Positions 48,201-64,000 of a stretch of 64,000 nt of DNA are shown in pieces. The stretch is from Pomacea canaliculata. Lineage: Eukaryota; Mollusca; Gastropoda; Architaenioglossa; Ampullariidae. The DNA is taken from positions 3,162,190 through 3,226,189 of the forward strand of contig NC_037597.1 in assembly GCF_003073045.1 (NCBI RefSeq), read 5' to 3'. The number at the start of each line of letters is the position of its first letter. Positions within the stretch are counted from its first letter, which is position 1. The notes under the pieces were generated by a model. The model was not told the origin of the DNA and did no database searches. It saw only the letters and a list, made by a program, of their open reading frames with translations. A program made the position numbers and the translations under genes.

Positions 48201-51200
48201 ATGCCATATTACCAGCACATGACTATATCCAACTTTAATTAAAATATTAATTCTCAAAATTTATTATAAATCTAACATGTTCATTTCTGGCATGGTATAA
48301 AATATCAAAAACCAGCAGTGAAAGATATATAATGACAGCAATACAATGATAATAAAACTTAAAACAATTCTTCTGACTTTGACTATTTGAGAAAAACTTT
48401 CACTGCACAAGATGTTACAAGAATATGAAGCACCACACCACAACATTTTTTTCATTCTGAGGTTGAGATTTACCTTAAAATTCTGCAGAACCGCTGCAAT
48501 ACGTTTCATTTTACGTCTGTCCCCTTGCTGATGTGATAACTTGAATTCACCAATCAGTTCCTGCTCTACATGGTCATATTTCTCTGGAAAAAAAAAGACC
48601 TCCAGAATTACTGTCTCTTTTTTCCAAAGTTATAAAGCAGTATCCAGACCCTGCAGATAATGCTTAGAGATAGCCAATGGGACCATGTCACACCTCCCCT
48701 TTTAAGACATCTACGGTTTAATTTGTGGTTTCCTCCGGCAATGTTGTGATTGGTGTACTAGCATGATGTAGTACACTGTTCATGGTGCTCATTGATTGCA
48801 GATGCGAAATGCATACTTTGTTACCAGATAATTAATTAACAGTTGGGTATTAGTGGCTGAAACTTATGGGTTAGTTTTATATTGTCTATATCTATCGATA
48901 TCTGCAAAAAATGTGAACCATTGGAGCTGGTCTTTAAGGTGGCTTTTGAAAGTTACAAGTAACTTAGCATTTACCATATGTAAGTAGGTATATCCATGGT
49001 GTAATGTTTGCAGACCACTAGCTAGAGAACAGAAAGGCGTTGTTCTGGAGTAAAAGTATCTTGAACTGAGCTCAACTCAGACATTTGAAAAAGTTTTTGT
49101 ACTCCAACTACTGTTGTATTGCTCTTCCACAGCCTTTGATTAGAGTCTTGAAAGTGACGCACGTTTGCATTTGTGTGCACCTGTCTTTATACAGCAACTG
49201 CTTACCTGCAATTCTTTGCCTAGCTCGATCGAACCTGCACGAGTAAATAAATATGACATCAACTCTTATTTAAGAAGATAATGTTGCGACAAAAATGTAC
49301 ATATTTATATTTACTATGCAGCTGAAAGATATTTCAAAATTCTAAACTTCACTCATGTATTCTTTGGAATAACAAGGAATATTAAATAAAACTTGTTAAC
49401 ATTAAATAACAATGATAAATAAAATACCTACTTGCCACCAAGTGGTAGTTCCAAAGCAATGAGATGGAGCTTCTGAATGATGTCTGCTGTGAGCTGCAGC
49501 TGAGCAAGCAGCAAACATGATTACATAGGAATAAAGATCACTGATGGACTATTTTTATAAGTTTGCTAAATATGTACAATATATATATATATATAAACTG
49601 TGTATTTCAGGCCCTCTACGTCAGTGGTCTCAAAGTATTTTGGACTACGGACCACCAAGGCCTAAAATCACTTTGTACCATGAATTTCAAATATGAATGG
49701 CAGTATTTGTTTCACTACAATTCAAAACTAAATGTACTTTTGTGACAGTAGTATAGTAATAAGTTTACATAAAATTACTTCACAAAGTACACATAAAAAT
49801 AAAAAATAAGGAAGTGCACTGTGTTACTAAGTGTAATGGATGATAGTTAAATGACACAATGTATGTGCTGTGATGTAAAGACTTAGTTGGTAAGTGAGCG
49901 TTTCAACTAAATGGACAGTTGGGCATTGATAAAATTAAACTCAATACTGGTGAAATCAATACTGGACTAATTAGCATCTCTGGCAATTTAAACATCACTT
50001 TGTTGACATGATGACTGTCAGCCACAGACCACATTACTTATGCGTACAGCCCAAAAGTGGCCCGTGGACCACACTTTGAGAACCACTGATCTAGGTTACA
50101 ATGCATAGACATTGTACCTGGAATGGATCAGTGAGAACAGGTGAGGTAAGAGGTTGTTCTGTAAGGAATTCAGCAAGGTAATTCATGAGTCTTTGTGCTT
50201 CCACTGCTCGAGCTCGAGGTGTGTTTACACCTTCCAACTGATCACCAAGATGCACAACTTTCATGGCTACATAGCTAATCCTTTCATCTAGCTTCTGAAA
50301 ATCTGTCACTAAGGTCTGAAACAAAAATGAAAAATGCACAAAGTGTTAAAGCACTAAGTTTCCATCCCTTTTCTTGATTTAATTTCAAAGACAGAAAACA
50401 AAGAAAAAATTTTAAGCTGCTAAATTGTTAAGGCTTGAAAAACTGAAGTGAAAATTTGGGAGACGCCACATAGTATTAAACCTACACAACAAACAAAATG
50501 ATCATTATCCTTTATGTTAAAAACTGTGTACAAAAATATATTCTTTAGTTAAAAATCATGGTTCTCTTAGATATTTTTTCACTGTCCTTTCTGCTGTAGG
50601 GGAAGCAGATAGCCAAGTTATGAAAACAAGCTGAGAGGCATGTACATTATCCAGTTAAATACCTGAGTGGTGCGGCAATCCCCTCCCCCAAGTCAACCTA
50701 GCAGGTGAATGGGTATCTGACTCCTTAGATGATTAGGTAAAGCAGAGGTTAGGTAAAAGAGGTGGCCACCACCCTCACATACTGTGTGGTCTCTAGCACT
50801 CTAGCACTCAAATGACAGAAAGGTTATGATACTACCTTGAACGTTTCTTTTTCCTTTATTTAACTCTCTACCACTAATATCAATATTTGCACATTAGAAA
50901 AAGACCGAATGAAATTGCGATATTCCGAGTTTATTTACTCTTATCCTGAAAATATGCATCTCACTTGGTTTGTCTTCTGCAACTCTCCGACACGCGACCA
51001 GTGCCTTTTCTCCTCCTCTCGAGCAGACGCCTCCAGCGAATCGATCTTTCTCTGTACATCTGCATTCTTTTCTCGAAGATCGTTTATCATTCTTTCAAAT
51101 GCTGCGTGAAGAACTAGAGGTTCGAACTCCTCTGGCTTGCCTCGAGCTCTGGCACCCATAGTTTTCCATGCCAGCCTTTCTACAAATTCGTGAACACTAA

Positions 51201-51431
51201 AGGGTTCCTGAAACAGGCAGCAAAGCAGCTGAGTATTTCCGTAAAGTAGAATCAGAAACTGCTGTAGGTACGATTAGTCACTGATATTTGTTGACACCAC
51301 ACATCGTTGAGCAAAAGCACACGAAACATCGCCGCATTAAAAAACAAAAGTGCATCCCGAGTCAATTACAATTGTTAAAATTGTAGGTCAAGAACATAAT
51401 TAATTACCTGGTCAAGTTCTTCGACTGACAT
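42219..51431 (-). CDS. EXOC5: Exocyst complex component 5 (Sec10)
   Basis: Sec10 is a core subunit of the octameric exocyst that tethers secretory vesicles to the plasma membrane. I place 19 coding exons in transcription order: 51431-51408, 51207-50965, 50315-50118, 49499-49432, 49234-49206, 48583-48474, 48131-48087, 47432-47292, 46757-46681, 46287-46177, 45686-45591, 45453-45300, 45113-45005, 44830-44707, 44163-44077, 43810-43705, 43235-43079, 42924-42761 and 42305-42219. Phases agree throughout and give about 709 aa, the usual animal length. Diagnostic stretches include LGDQLEGVNTPRARAVEAQR, EQYLKNLFDLYT, GGETFLSQEVAISILQETK, EQKKTDFKPEE and the end FVQLRADYRTAQIG. The N-terminal part is coiled coil (KIDSLEASAREEEKRHWSRV). 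One exon is only 29 nt. The acceptor at 49499 could alternatively be six bases downstream. It looks complete and functional. Confidence 0.97.
49622..50088. mobile_element. hAT-type MITE in an EXOC5 intron
   Basis: It begins CAGTGGTCTCAAAGTATTTT; its other end read inverted is CAGTGGTTCTCAAAGTGTGG. The flanking 8-mers CTCTACGT and ATCTAGGT match at six of eight positions, so the insertion has aged. The 467-bp interior has no transposase. Confidence 0.85.
50650..50815. mobile_element. SINE-like fragment in an EXOC5 intron
   Basis: It contains gaatgggtatctgactcctt, an aggtaa-rich middle and gaggtggccaccaccctcac, a body recalled from molluscan SINEs. No tRNA head is seen, so the copy is truncated or diverged. 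Confidence 0.45.
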
Positions 51432-52794
51432 GGTGTTGGAAATGTGTTTAGAGTAAACGTTTTCATTAATCTGCCAAGAATATGCTGCCTTCGATAATCA
51501 AGAGGCGGAAGTGGGTAGCGACTGTTACGGTGAATTAGTTTATTTCCTTCCCCTTCAGAAATAGATACCTCCCTTTCCGATTAAATTTTTTTTCCCCCAT
51601 GGAGCAAGCAGCTTAGAGACACGGAGAAGGTAATTAAAAATATCAACTTTTCAACGAAAAATGAAATTGATGAAAAAACTTGGTAATACTAGTGTATCAA
51701 ATTTTACTAACATGTAAATTTAATAATCATAAAAACGTGAAGTACGATTTCAGAGTACCTATACTAGTCTTTTTGCTGCAGCTCTCACAAACTAATGTCA
51801 TTTAATACATTTTTAAATAAAACATTCAGTTCTAATTTAATTTTTATATCCAGATTTACTGTTGACACCCTGTGCATTCATTACGCTTATTTGCTGCACA
51901 TTATTTCGAGAGGGTATTAATTTCATTTTCACCGTCAAAAAAGTCTTTAATCGAGCAGACGACATTTTCAACGGTCGAATCATGTGTGTTTGGGAGGGGG
52001 GGGGAACATAAAAGGTAAATTTACCGTTCTTTCATTTACATGAATATTTACAATCGTGATTTACATGTGCCTTTATAGTCATCGACAGAATATGTCTGAA
52101 GCACATCACGAGGCAAATGTGTCTCATTGCTCTAATTAGAGATACGAACGTGTGTGTTCAAGAGGTTTGAGAGATCTTTCTGTGTTCTTCAGCAATAACA
52201 CTGCAGCCAGGAATCTGCTTTTGCAGCCCAACGTGGTTTTAATGTTCCCTTAAGTGATTGTAAGAGTGGGCGAGTGCAAAGAATGCAACAAATATTTGTC
52301 ATTTAATAGAGTTTATGTTTTATTTTCTCTAGTAACTTCTTTTTTGTTTTCATGCTTCTCGCAGTGTGAGTACAGTGCAAAACGCTTGGCCATGGGATTC
52401 TGCACTATATAAGCCCTCCACCACCATCATCATTCTTTTTTTATCATCTGTTGAAGTTCATCAAATTCATACATCTGCCAGCTCTTTATTACACTTCGAT
52501 GTAACTGTTATTGACAAATCGACTAGTTCCACCACAACAACTTCAAAGTTTTGCAGAAATAGTGATGAACATTCTTTGCAGTACCAACACTACCTGTTCT
52601 AGCTTATTATACTCATTATATTGGTTATTGCTCTCTGTATCTTTTAAGATGTTTAAGACATTGTCTGCATAATCTTTGGGTCATACATTTCTAGCCAGAC
52701 AATCAAATGCTGAGTGCTCAGTATTATCATGGCACTGACGCCATTAACCCAAAAGATAAGTAAAAACATCACACAAAAAGACCAATCCAACATT
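51432..52794. other. EXOC5 upstream region and spacer to PSMC1
   Basis: The EXOC5 promoter should lie just above 51431. A G run at about 51996 and generally AT-rich sequence follow. No gene is supported; the frame at 52366-52602 has no recognisable features. Confidence 0.5.
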
Positions 52795-52812
52795 TGCAGT
52801 TTAGAAGTGATG

Positions 52813-52818
52813 TTTATT
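52813..52818 (-). terminator. PSMC1: PSMC1 polyadenylation signal
   Basis: AATAAA on the minus strand (tttatt on plus), about 340 nt past the PSMC1 stop. It is the first canonical signal in that direction. Confidence 0.6.
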
Positions 52819-53155
52819 TATGCCACTGAAAGCAAACACATACCATCTTGATTTTCAAACCAGAAGATAAGAAGTGGATCCAACAAACAGCAAAATGTGT
52901 CTTCTGAACAAGAAACAGTGTTTACAAACTGCATGTGACTGATCAAGATTTCAAGGTCCGTTGGATGGTAGGTATATCAAACCACAGAATCTCCTTTACT
53001 GCAAGTTCATTTTCACTACATAGCTTAGCACTCGTAACCTCATAACCACACATGACTGAAGAACACCAATGTCTTTGCCTGGAAGAATAATCCTCTACAG
53101 TCCATTGGTGAGCACTTTTCAGAAAGAAATTCTGCTCTATATGATGACATACGTA

Positions 53156-58398
<5,243 letters not shown>

Positions 58399-58930
58399 TG
58401 TGCACAAGCTCGCAAGCTACGGATGTGAAGGGAGATAATGCCATTGCTGCATACGTCATTTCCTGTTATTTTTTTCGCCACACCAGTGCAATTACTTCCC
58501 TTGATTATGAAGTACAAGCATAAAGTTGGTGATACTAGAAAGAAAGTAAGGGGACCAGAATTTTTGGAGGCTATACGGGGACATGAGTCGGGAAGGTGAT
58601 GGGACGAGTGGAAATAGAGCAGCATAGACTACATACGTCTGAAAAAGGGGACTGGCCTCAGAAAACGGGAACGGATGTAGAAATTATGTGATTTTAGCAA
58701 ACCGCCAGTCGACGGATGTGACAAAGGAGGTTTCAAGAAGACCCTATCCTTTTTTACTCCAACAGATGACCATAGGACTGAATTTACTTGTGTGAGTGTT
58801 TTGGGAAATGGAGGGTGGCGTAGTTGGGGTGGGGTTGTTATTTTTCGAATGATCTTACCTGAAGGCAGCTTATGGCCCTACATTTACACACCTTATAGTC
58901 TCTCTATATAGTTGTGTCTAAGACTCCAAG
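58399..58930. other. PSMC1 upstream region
   Basis: The 5' untranslated region and promoter of PSMC1 are expected at the low end. No conserved element was recognised and no gene is seen. Confidence 0.4.
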
Positions 58931-58934
58931 GAAG

Positions 58935-59104
58935 GGATCCGGCCCGCCTCCTGTCTCTGACCGGCCCGCCCGCTGGCTCGCCCGCCAGTATATATACTAT
59001 ATATACAGTATTGGATAAAACGGAGTTAACTATATTAGTCCGGCCCTCTAAAACCATCCCAATTTCTCATGCCGCCCCTTGGGAAAATTAATTGTCCACC
59101 CCTG
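58935..59104. mobile_element. Truncated hAT-like element
   Basis: The right end read inverted is CAGGGGTGGACAATTAATTT, followed by GGGCGGCATGAGAAATTGGG, a familiar hAT-MITE terminus. The other side holds cggcccgcc repeats. No matching left terminus or clear target duplication was found, so the copy is truncated. Confidence 0.6.
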
Positions 59105-61796
59105 CTCTAAGGTGCAAGACTGTAAGTGAACCGTTTACTTAGTCCACTCTTCGTGCCTAGTTGGTACAATGGATCTCTGAATCTCTCCCTTTCCATATCC
59201 GATACCTACTCATTATTGAATCTTGAAAACGCACCTCTTCCGTGTTTACTCCTAACACTTTCCCACAATGCTAGTCCTTTTTCGCACCCTTCACTGCTCG
59301 TCTTCCTTTTGCAGTATCATGATATTTTGTTCTTGTTATTTGGTTCCTCTTTACGTTTTCTTTATTTATGTATATTTATCATTAGTACTGTTGTTTATTC
59401 TTTTATAGTTCGTATGTTATTCGTTTGTTTTCCTGTTCCTTGTATGCTGAAATCAGTGAATTAGTTCCCAGTTTCTATCGATCACAGTTATACTTTTTTG
59501 AACATGTAAACATTTTGAGATCTCATCCACAACTTCCTTTATTTTTAGAAGACATTTGACAGAGTGTGTTAGACACATACAGGGCTGTAACTGTGTGTTG
59601 GAGCAGGAAGGCCGAAAGACGACAGAGGCGAGTTGGCGAACATCAAAGGAGTGAACATAACTTCCCATTCCGGACCTGCTTGAAGTCGTTTGTGGAAGTA
59701 ATGTTGAAGTTCTTCAGCTCCTGCTTCGAGTCTCATCCATCTCCTCCTCCCCCAACCTCACCCACCTGGCGACCCGAGATGTTACAGCCACTTACATCAG
59801 GTCACAGATTGAGTGTGTCCACACAGGGCAAAGAGCAATTTCGATTGCTTGTAACCAACTCACTAATAAACAAGAATTGACTCATGCGTGTGCGGGTGCG
59901 AGTGGGTATGTTAGGTGTGAGGTTATGTGCGTGCATGTGACTGTGTTTAGTGGTGCTGTATGTCTGTTCACTCTAACTTCTTTTGTCCTGTCGAGAATTA
60001 ATTATTTTCTACGAGTACGGGTACCAGCATGAGAGGTTAAATATTTTCCTCCAAAAACATTTTTTACTCTATAGACTGAAATCTGTCTGAAATCCGATAA
60101 TTTTCCCTAATGAGGTGGTTCCTGTACAAAAGATCAATAAATCGCTAAAACATCTTAAAGTCTCCACGTGTTACTTGAATAACATACCTGGCATTCGAGT
60201 GGGTCTACCTCGATGTCGACTACATTCAAGTGACTTATAGATAACAGCGATCTCTTCTCTTGCAAATGAATAGGTACCAGTGTAAGTACATTGCAGACAT
60301 GTCACGTGGTCTACCCTCATTATCCTGATTTGGATCGACTTTCTGTCATACGGTTCTTCCCTCTTTCCTCATGTCTCCTCCTTCCAACTGTTGACAACTG
60401 TAAACTAGCAGCCAGCATGTTGAGCTACGTTGAGACCATTTCTCTTTCTGTGTAAAGCTCGAGCTTCTCACAGATCAGTGCTTGATACTATTTTTCCGAA
60501 CCTGAGTAAAAATTCGGTTTACATCTTCCTACAAACATTCTCACGCACTAAAAGGGGTGGAGGCTGTTCTGGTTTGGCTGTGTGACCTGGGACGAATCTG
60601 TCCTTCAGGGTGCCTCGGAGGTAGGTTGATTGTAAAGTAAATAATTTGCTGAACACTTCTCAAGACAATAAGACATTGGAGCCTTGTCAGCTCCTGCGTC
60701 TATTCCAGAGGTCTCCTGTAGTCCACAACTTGCTGGCCATGTATTTGCGTTGTTCAACAATTTCCTGTAGTGGCAAAAGACTAAACATTTTTATGATAAC
60801 AGAAGTTAACATAGGAGATTAGGTTCAGCAGCAATATGAAACTTTCGAGTTTGTCTGACTTCATACACACAGAAATGTATGTCAGAAATGTCCCTGGAAC
60901 AACATATCTAGGCTTCTTCTCTCACGTATCTTATGCTCTAAAATGACATCTTTGCCTGTTTTATCCACGAGATACAACAGAAAGAAAAATAGACACTTTT
61001 GAGTTAAGACCAGGGCATTTTGTGGAATAGAGTCTGCTAATTGGGGGCATAAAAGGAAAGAAGGAAGAAGAAACGCGAAAATGGTAAAACTAGGCAGGTA
61101 GCATTGTCATGTGGTCACCAGGTAAGGGACGTACCATCGCCCACATGGAGGGTCTGGTGAGGCTTGTGGACAGGTCAGGGACCGCTTATGTAAGGAAAGC
61201 TGGGAGATAGATACCTATGTGAAGCTCAGACAGGTGTTATATGAGGTAGACAGCATAAAGTGTTACAGCAAGCCAAGCTAACAGAGGCGGTAATGGCATG
61301 CAGCAGGGAAGTGGTCAGTGGTCTTCCACACATGTTAGCAGGACCTACTAGGATCACAAGGGGGAAAGAATTAGTCATCTGTTCACTCCGCCACCTGTAG
61401 GCCGAGCAGAGGGTGAGTATGAGTGGTCTCTCTCTTTGTGATTGAAAGATGAGGGGCTGACCAATCGCATCGCTGGTTGCATGTGTCTATGAGAATGTGC
61501 GAAGTGAATGATGGAAGCGAGAAAATCGCAATACACTTATCGGTATGACGTCAGACTGGACGGAGCAGCTGGTCAGCAGTCCTAACGACTTCAGCTTCTC
61601 CAGCGACAACGTCATCTTTACCACGAGACCGAGTCTCAAGCCAAGAGAACAAGACTCGGGAGAAAGGACACTGAGTTAGAGAACCTTGAGCAAGAGGGCA
61701 AGTCAGTGACCAGGAACTGTCAGGACTGCCTGCTGTCGCCGTGGTAAGCAAAGGACTACATGACCAGGACTTGCACTACCTGTGAGAGGACTTGGA
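59105..61796. other. Gene-poor spacer
   Basis: No gene, RNA or clear mobile element was recognised on either strand. Several open frames exist but none has family features. Confidence 0.45.
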
Positions 61797-62036
61797 CTAC
61801 CTGTGAGAGGTAGACGTTTGACGACAAGGCCGACAGAAGTCATCGTTCTCAAAGAGAAGACACCGCCTGCTGGGTTCACCGCACTCCACAGCACCGGAGT
61901 AGAGAGAAACATCACATGAAGATGGTGTTTGTTCAGCGGCTGTACGTGGCTCTGGAGTCGTAGATGAGACCACGTGTGTGTCCCTGGACAGGTCAGTGCT
62001 CGAATCAGTGTCGTCATGGAAACAGTCGTCGCTCTC
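61797..62036 (-). CDS. Possible terminal exon of an unknown gene
   Basis: On the minus strand a pyrimidine-rich tract (tgtcttactgttcgtcgtca...) ends in acgtcag near 62037. An open frame follows to a stop at 61797. It is acidic and rich in Ser and Thr (SDDCFHDDTDSSTDLSRDTH ... FENDDFCRPCR), a composition typical of a cytoplasmic tail. No partner exon was found, no family was recognised, and a second minus-strand frame is also open here. It may be chance. Confidence 0.25.
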   Translation of the reverse strand, partial: ESDDCFHDDTDSSTDLSRDTHVVSSTTPEPRTAAEQTPSSCDVSLYSGAVECGEPSRRCLLFENDDFCRPCRQTSTSHR

Positions 62037-62282
62037 TGACGTGGTTGGCAAATCGAGCGGAAAGTGACGACGAACAGTAAGACAAACACTTCGAGAAGGT
62101 CATCGGCGTGTCGTGACTGTCTACTGTAACACTGCTCCTCACCTCTCTACAAGCGAGAATATACTATGGCAGTACAACAACAGCTGTAACAACCGAGAGC
62201 TAAGTGTACATGTGTACACCTGACACCGAATGGTAGATATAAAGGGCAGCAACAGCACTGTAATATTGGACATCCTTTAGAT

Positions 62283-62731
62283 CAGGGATGCACAACCTAC
62301 GGCCCGCGGGCCATATCCGGCCCGCGACGCGGTGCCATCCGGCCCGCGAAACTTCTGCCCACAGTGCAGGAAATCGGCATGTTAGTAATAAAAGAAGACT
62401 TTAAAGAAACGAAAAAAAAAAGGAAGAAGTATTTATCCCCACGTAGGGGCGTCTCTCAATCTTTTTTTTTCGATGGACGAACATTTCGATTCAGTGCTCC
62501 GACTTGGTGTCTCTACGATGCAGCCGGACATTCAGAAGTTGGTTTCGGGAAAACAACTTCAAATATCCCACTAATTACTACATAATTAATGGTAAGTACA
62601 ACTTGTTTCTAATAAAAAATGGTATCTGCTCTATTTTTTTTTCCTTTTTGTATTTTTGCGGTGAAGTGGCCCGCGGCACGGCTGTCCGAAATGGATATGG
62701 CCCGCAGGCCGAAAAAGGTTGGGCATCACTG
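62283..62731. mobile_element. hAT-type MITE with perfect 8-bp target duplication
   Basis: The 449-bp element begins CAGGGATGCACAACCTACGG. Its other end read inverted is CAGTGATGCCCAACCTTTTT, followed in both by CGG..GCGGGCCATATCC. It is flanked by CTTTAGAT at 62275-62282 and 62732-62739. It is non-autonomous. The perfect duplication suggests a younger insertion than the one at 49622. Confidence 0.93.
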
Positions 62732-62739
62732 CTTTAGAT

Positions 62740-63345
62740 GACTCATATTATTGTATGTACATTTTCGCATGTTTTGTCTGTTAAATAAATCCTTATAAGT
62801 TAAGTCACACATCTTTAAGTCCTTTGTTCGGCGAGCGACTGACGTGTTATTATTGTAATATTGTCTCCCTGTAATATTAGGTTGACGTGGGTGGCAGGAC
62901 TGATTGCTATTCACAAGCCCAGTTTCTCCGGGGCAGAGTCAGTGTTTGTGGTAAAACTCATGAACATTGTAACAAGCATAATGAACGCTACATAGCCCGA
63001 ATTTAAAAATATATTCTCCTTGGGAATTTCTCACCTTTCGCCTGAAACCAGAAAGAGGAAAGAACTGACACCAGGCCATGAAAACAGTTTTAGGGACGAC
63101 GATGAACCGTCTCGCCAGGTACTGAATTCAATCTTAGTAATGCTGAGATGTGAGAATACAAATATTCTTTGGCATCGGTACGTTGAATAGTACGGAACAC
63201 TGAATTAGTGAATTACCCAATAAATCTTATCTTTAGTTTAGATGAATCAATGTAAAGAAAAATGTCCTTTCATAATTTTCAATTAAAAGCAAGTAATGTT
63301 CATAGAATAATTTAAAATTACGTAACTTACGTTTATCGTTCGTAG
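62740..63345. other. Spacer before the GPCR gene
   Basis: No gene is recognised. The GPCR polyadenylation signal (tttatt repeats on plus, AATAAA on minus) is at about 63346-63362. Confidence 0.45.
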
Positions 63346-63400
63346 TTTATTTATTTATTTATTTCTATGAGTTATTTTAGTCGTAAACAGCGTCCCCCTG

Positions 63401-64000
63401 TCAGATTTGGATCCTTCGTCGGCAGAACATCTTGACAACTTCACATCTGTATTTACTGCCAGTCAGACAGTACACGTAGAAATTAATAGCATAATTAGTT
63501 AAGAAGAGAACTACAGTGATCGAGAACAATAACTCATTCACTTCGGTCATTTCACAATTATTGTCTTCTCCTAAGAAAAACCTGGTCACATAAACGGCGA
63601 TAATGGACACAGGAAGAGATAGCAAACAAAATGTAATAGATGTTGCAATCAGCATTAAAGTCAACGAAGAAGACTGCTTGTGGCGAGTACAAAGTTGAGA
63701 GGAGTGTCCTGAGGACAATTTTTGTTTGGTTTCCTTCAGAGACTTTCTCAGTTCCCCAATGAGTACACAGTTGGCCGCCAGCAGAAGACAGAAAGGTATC
63801 AGGGATAAGACACCTGTAGATATCCAACCAAACGCGTCTCGATAAAAGATTTCATAATCTTTACTGACAAAACTGAAAAAGCACTCAGCTGTTTTATTTT
63901 CAGTGTTGTTGAGAAGAGTGTGTCCATACAAAGTGTGAGAATTCAATAAAATAAAAAATGCAAAGATGGCGCTCACCATTGCACGTGCAAACCGTTTGTT
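63401..64000 (-). CDS. Class A (rhodopsin-like) GPCR, C-terminal part, cut by window edge
   Basis: The frame is open from the window edge (NKRFARAMVSA...) to a stop at 63401, about 200 aa without an intron. The end of helix 4, an extracellular loop with cysteine (AECFFSF), helix 5 (starting WISTGVLSLIPFCLL), a basic third loop (ELRKSLKETKQKL ... RHKQSS), helix 6 (LMLIATSITFCLLSLP) and helix 7 (FLTNYAINFYVYCLTG) are visible. KYR and a CRRR tail follow, with a cysteine (MFCRR) that could be palmitoylated. The NPxxY motif is replaced by NFYVY, a variant found in many protostome peptide-receptor-like GPCRs. The ligand cannot be told. Helices 1-3 with the DRY motif lie beyond the window. The internal ATG at 63979 is not the start. 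Confidence 0.85.
   Translation of the reverse strand, partial: NKRFARAMVSAIFAFFILLNSHTLYGHTLLNNTENKTAECFFSFVSKDYEIFYRDAFGWISTGVLSLIPFCLLLAANCVLIGELRKSLKETKQKLSSGHSSQLCTRHKQSSSLTLMLIATSITFCLLSLPVSIIAVYVTRFFLGEDNNCEMTEVNELLFSITVVLFLTNYAINFYVYCLTGSKYRCEVVKMFCRRRIQI

Noticed and set aside
61703-62089. 128-residue minus-strand frame overlapping the possible exon at 61797
   Set aside because: It has a low-information composition and no family features. It competes with the more acidic frame, and neither is secure.
63558-63827. 89-residue minus-strand frame inside the GPCR region
   Set aside because: It is a shifted-frame shadow of the helix 5-7 coding sequence.

Overview
The window looks like nuclear DNA of an animal, most likely a mollusc (probably a gastropod). 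It is AT-rich and intron-rich. It carries two complete conserved metazoan genes, EXOC5 and PSMC1, with multi-exon structures, tRNA-derived SINEs whose bodies resemble molluscan SINEs, and hAT-type MITEs. The phylum is an inference. Exon models were built by hand from splice sites, reading phase and recalled family knowledge; no search was run.

Bases 1 to about 29,000 hold a tandem array of at least six paralogues of a small membrane protein, here called units 1-6. The left edge is the 3' flank of a further unit outside the window. Each unit has a repeated 5' module, a short start exon, one to three EGF exons (all phase 1-1) and one large last exon. That last exon encodes a transmembrane helix, a basic juxtamembrane stretch and a cytoplasmic tail with two WW-ligand motifs (PPxY, then L/PPxY). 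Units 1 and 4 read through intact. Units 2, 3, 5 and 6 each carry different one-base frameshifts. Unit 4 looks like an unequal-crossover product reduced to one EGF exon.

Unit 7 (31.4-34.1 kb, plus strand) and unit 8 (36.9-39.6 kb, minus strand) are diverged, intact, convergently oriented members of the same family. Both have a normal signal peptide, a compact EGF, further EGF(s), a transmembrane helix and a double PPxY tail. They may represent the ancestral form. The six array units have no visible signal peptide and may be inserted by their transmembrane segment alone.

Bases 41.4-51.4 kb (minus) are the complete exocyst subunit gene EXOC5/Sec10 (19 exons, about 709 aa). Bases 52.8-58.4 kb (minus) are the complete 26S proteasome ATPase gene PSMC1/Rpt2 (12 coding exons, 441 aa). 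Bases 58.4-63.3 kb are mostly non-coding, with a hAT remnant, a clean 449-bp hAT MITE with an 8-bp target duplication, and one doubtful exon. The right edge holds the C-terminal part of a class A GPCR gene (minus).

Functional reading: EXOC5 and PSMC1 are housekeeping neighbours. The EGF-TM-PPxY cluster is the accessory and most interesting part. It is a lineage-specific expansion with changeable EGF ectodomains and a tail that could recruit WW-domain proteins such as Nedd4-family ubiquitin ligases or YAP. That role is inferred only from the motifs.
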